Positions 62,724 to 64,000 of a stretch of 64,000 bases of DNA are shown one piece after another (the first letter of the stretch is position 1; the number at the start of each line of letters is the position of its first letter). Source of the DNA: JAKVAV01 sp047633195 (GTDB lineage: Bacteria > Bacteroidota > Bacteroidia > Flavobacteriales_D > Cryomorphaceae); assembly GCA_047633195.1 (NCBI GenBank), contig JBLIEU010000004.1, positions 71,389 through 135,388 of the forward strand, given 5' to 3'. The translations under genes and the position numbers were made by a program. A model generated the notes under the pieces. That model made no database searches, had not been told where the DNA came from, and saw nothing but the letters and a program-made list of their open reading frames with translations.

Positions 62724-63080
62724 TCAACTATATTTTTTCCGATACACCACCTTCGCGAAACAGCGCTTGATGATGGCGTCGGCTAGCAGCGCTGAGTGCT
62801 TTTCTGAAGCTTTTGCTAAAATTTCCTCTCGGACAAATGCTTCTGAAATATCCAATTGATACAGCAGCGGCTGCAGTTTAGAGCTACCTAAAATTTGGAG
62901 ATCTTCGAGATTTTTGGAAATGAACCTTACCAATTCGCTGTAAGGCAGGTCGCCATTATCAATTTGGACGTCAATACACTGCAAACTGAAGTCTTTTTCG
63001 ATTTGCCGTAAGGTTTTTTGGCGTAAAGCTTCAAAATCAGCGGGAGCGAGAAAAGAAGATTTTTTTGGTGAATTTTCCAT
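62724..63080 (-). CDS. Small soluble protein of unknown function
   Basis: A 118-residue protein from ATG 63080 (MENSPKKSSFLAPADFEAL). No signal or membrane segment; mostly charged helices (LRQKTLRQIEKDFSL, AFVREEILAKASEKHSALLADAIIKRCF). I recognise no family. The ATG shares one base with the stop of the upstream M61 peptidase gene (TAATG), pointing to translational coupling and a common transcript. Confidence 0.7.
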   Translation of the reverse strand: MENSPKKSSFLAPADFEALRQKTLRQIEKDFSLQCIDVQIDNGDLPYSELVRFISKNLEDLQILGSSKLQPLLYQLDISEAFVREEILAKASEKHSALLADAIIKRCFAKVVYRKKYS

Positions 63081-64000
63081 TAACCTACGAGCCAAGCATC
63101 ACGTATTCGTCTCTCCTCTTCGGTCAGATCTTCCTTCAGTTCAAAGTAGTTATTCACTGTTCGCTCGACCGTTTTAACCTTGGCTTTCAGCTTTTTTTCT
63201 TGATAGGTTCCATCCTCTTTCTTTCGCGCTACTATCACGGTAACTTTGTCTCCTACCGAAACTGATTTTTTGAAGGTTTGGAGCTGACTCCTGAAATTAT
63301 CACTGCTCATTTCAGCGCCGTTCCAACTAACTATTTCATCTCCTTTTTCGAATCCGAGGTCTTTACCGAATTTGTCCAGTTTATCTGTTCCCACGACTAC
63401 CATTCTATCCGTACGCGGATTAAATCCTACTGCGGCGCCACCTCCTGAAACGACATTTTTGGTTATGCTCTCTGCGTATTCAATCCCAGCGTAGCCTAGT
63501 ACTTCCGTATAGGGAAGTGGTTCAGTTCCTCCAACATGTTTTTCCAGAAATGGGGTGATCTGAAGGTATCCAGAAATTCGTCCGATTTCCAAAAAGAGTC
63601 GATCATCTTCGAATGGTTTGTCTACACCATATTCAGCAGATAAATCGCGCATTAAATCTTGGATGCCATATTCTCCATTGCTTAAGTGTAAAAGCTTCAA
63701 GTCAAGAACCATCCCTATCAATGCGCCTTGCTGGTATACATTTTGGTATTGGTCTTCATGCTCATCGAGAGCCTTTTTACTCATTTCTGTGAAGGCAATT
63801 CCCGAGTCAAACGAAGAAGCAGAGATCATTTTTTGCTTCATGACATCTAAGAATTCATCAACACCCATCAATTCGTATTTCACCTGAACGTGCTGCGCGG
63901 CATACTCCGTGCAGCCTTCGTAAAGCCATAGATGTTTGCTCATCTCGGGATTCATGAAATCGTAGTCGTCAATCTGTTCTGAATGAATATTGAGTGGGGT
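63080..64000 (-). CDS. M61-family peptidase with PDZ domain (5' end beyond window)
   Basis: C-terminal part of a glycyl-aminopeptidase-type M61 protein; the frame stays open to the window edge (reading TPLNIHSEQIDDYDFMNPEM before the internal ATG at 63955). HLWLYEGCTEYAAQHV is the segment with the third zinc-ligand glutamate. A helical region follows, then a PDZ domain near the end (AVGFNPRTDRMVVVG, KGDEIVSWNGAEM, VSVGDKVTVIVARK). The HExxH motif must lie upstream, outside the window. Probably periplasmic or outer-membrane associated. Confidence 0.88.
   Translation of the reverse strand, partial: TPLNIHSEQIDDYDFMNPEMSKHLWLYEGCTEYAAQHVQVKYELMGVDEFLDVMKQKMISASSFDSGIAFTEMSKKALDEHEDQYQNVYQQGALIGMVLDLKLLHLSNGEYGIQDLMRDLSAEYGVDKPFEDDRLFLEIGRISGYLQITPFLEKHVGGTEPLPYTEVLGYAGIEYAESITKNVVSGGGAAVGFNPRTDRMVVVGTDKLDKFGKDLGFEKGDEIVSWNGAEMSSDNFRSQLQTFKKSVSVGDKVTVIVARKKEDGTYQEKKLKAKVKTVERTVNNYFELKEDLTEEERRIRDAWLVG

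Overview
The window is a stretch of bacterial chromosome, most likely from a marine or aquatic member of the Bacteroidota (Flavobacteriia-like). This rests on several features. Two secreted metalloproteases end in a type IX secretion (Por) sorting domain. Several promoters match the Bacteroidota form TTG-N19/20-TAnnTTTG, often with almost no leader. The DnaG primase lacks zinc ligands. Families largely confined to this phylum are present (truncated DUF5687, DUF6427 with its small neighbour, HU-CCDC81/SPOR, the ExbB-ExbD-ExbD cluster). Most of the DNA is ordinary core genome: about 62 protein genes and one tRNA-Ser(GGA), densely packed on both strands.

Layout. 1-6.4 kb: dnaG (cut by the window edge) behind a MORN-repeat lipoprotein, a polyprenyl synthase, an uncharacterised secreted protein divergent from a predicted barrel protein, and rlmN. 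6.6-11 kb: a truncated DUF5687 gene, then an apparent operon of cytochrome b-like protein, cytochrome c lipoprotein, hflX, rbfA and an FtsX-type permease. 11-20 kb: dusB, a CPBP protease, the ExbD/ExbD/4-TM/ExbB operon, tRNA-Ser, ansA, tatD, a GT9 glycosyltransferase, a thioesterase and hemJ. 20-30 kb: a SPOR protein, kdsB, dprA, gdhA, an S4 protein, nadD-gmk-yicC, an ArsC-like protein, a LPG-synthase-TM protein and a cystathionine synthase/lyase. 31-42 kb: tandem M43 proteases, two secreted unknowns, polA, cysS and a MORN protein. 42-49 kb: threonine dehydrogenase, hmgA-hpd tyrosine catabolism, aspS/tadA back to back, a bacilliredoxin and a thioredoxin-like protein. 49-64 kb: purD, DUF6427, purQ, an FMN-type glutamate synthase with an apparent frameshift, a TPR protein, udk, odhB-sucA, a REP-associated transposase inside a cluster of palindromes, and an M61 peptidase running off the end.

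The most unusual material is noncoding. (1) Four related repeats of about 90-250 bp lie at 7131, 42138, 52248 and 57353. Each begins within about 11 nt after a stop codon and has the same orientation as the gene it follows. Three of the four have matched terminal inverted repeats whose sequence differs from copy to copy. I did not recognise this family. (2) Eleven hairpins of two types flank an IS200-like/RAYT transposase, with compensatory changes between units. (3) A structured RNA candidate with a strong terminator lies at about 53377-53562. It contains a 21-codon ORF whose Shine-Dalgarno-like sequence can be sequestered by the ORF itself. (4) The glutamate synthase homologue has its N-terminal membrane segment in a different frame, joined at a C5/T5 homopolymer.
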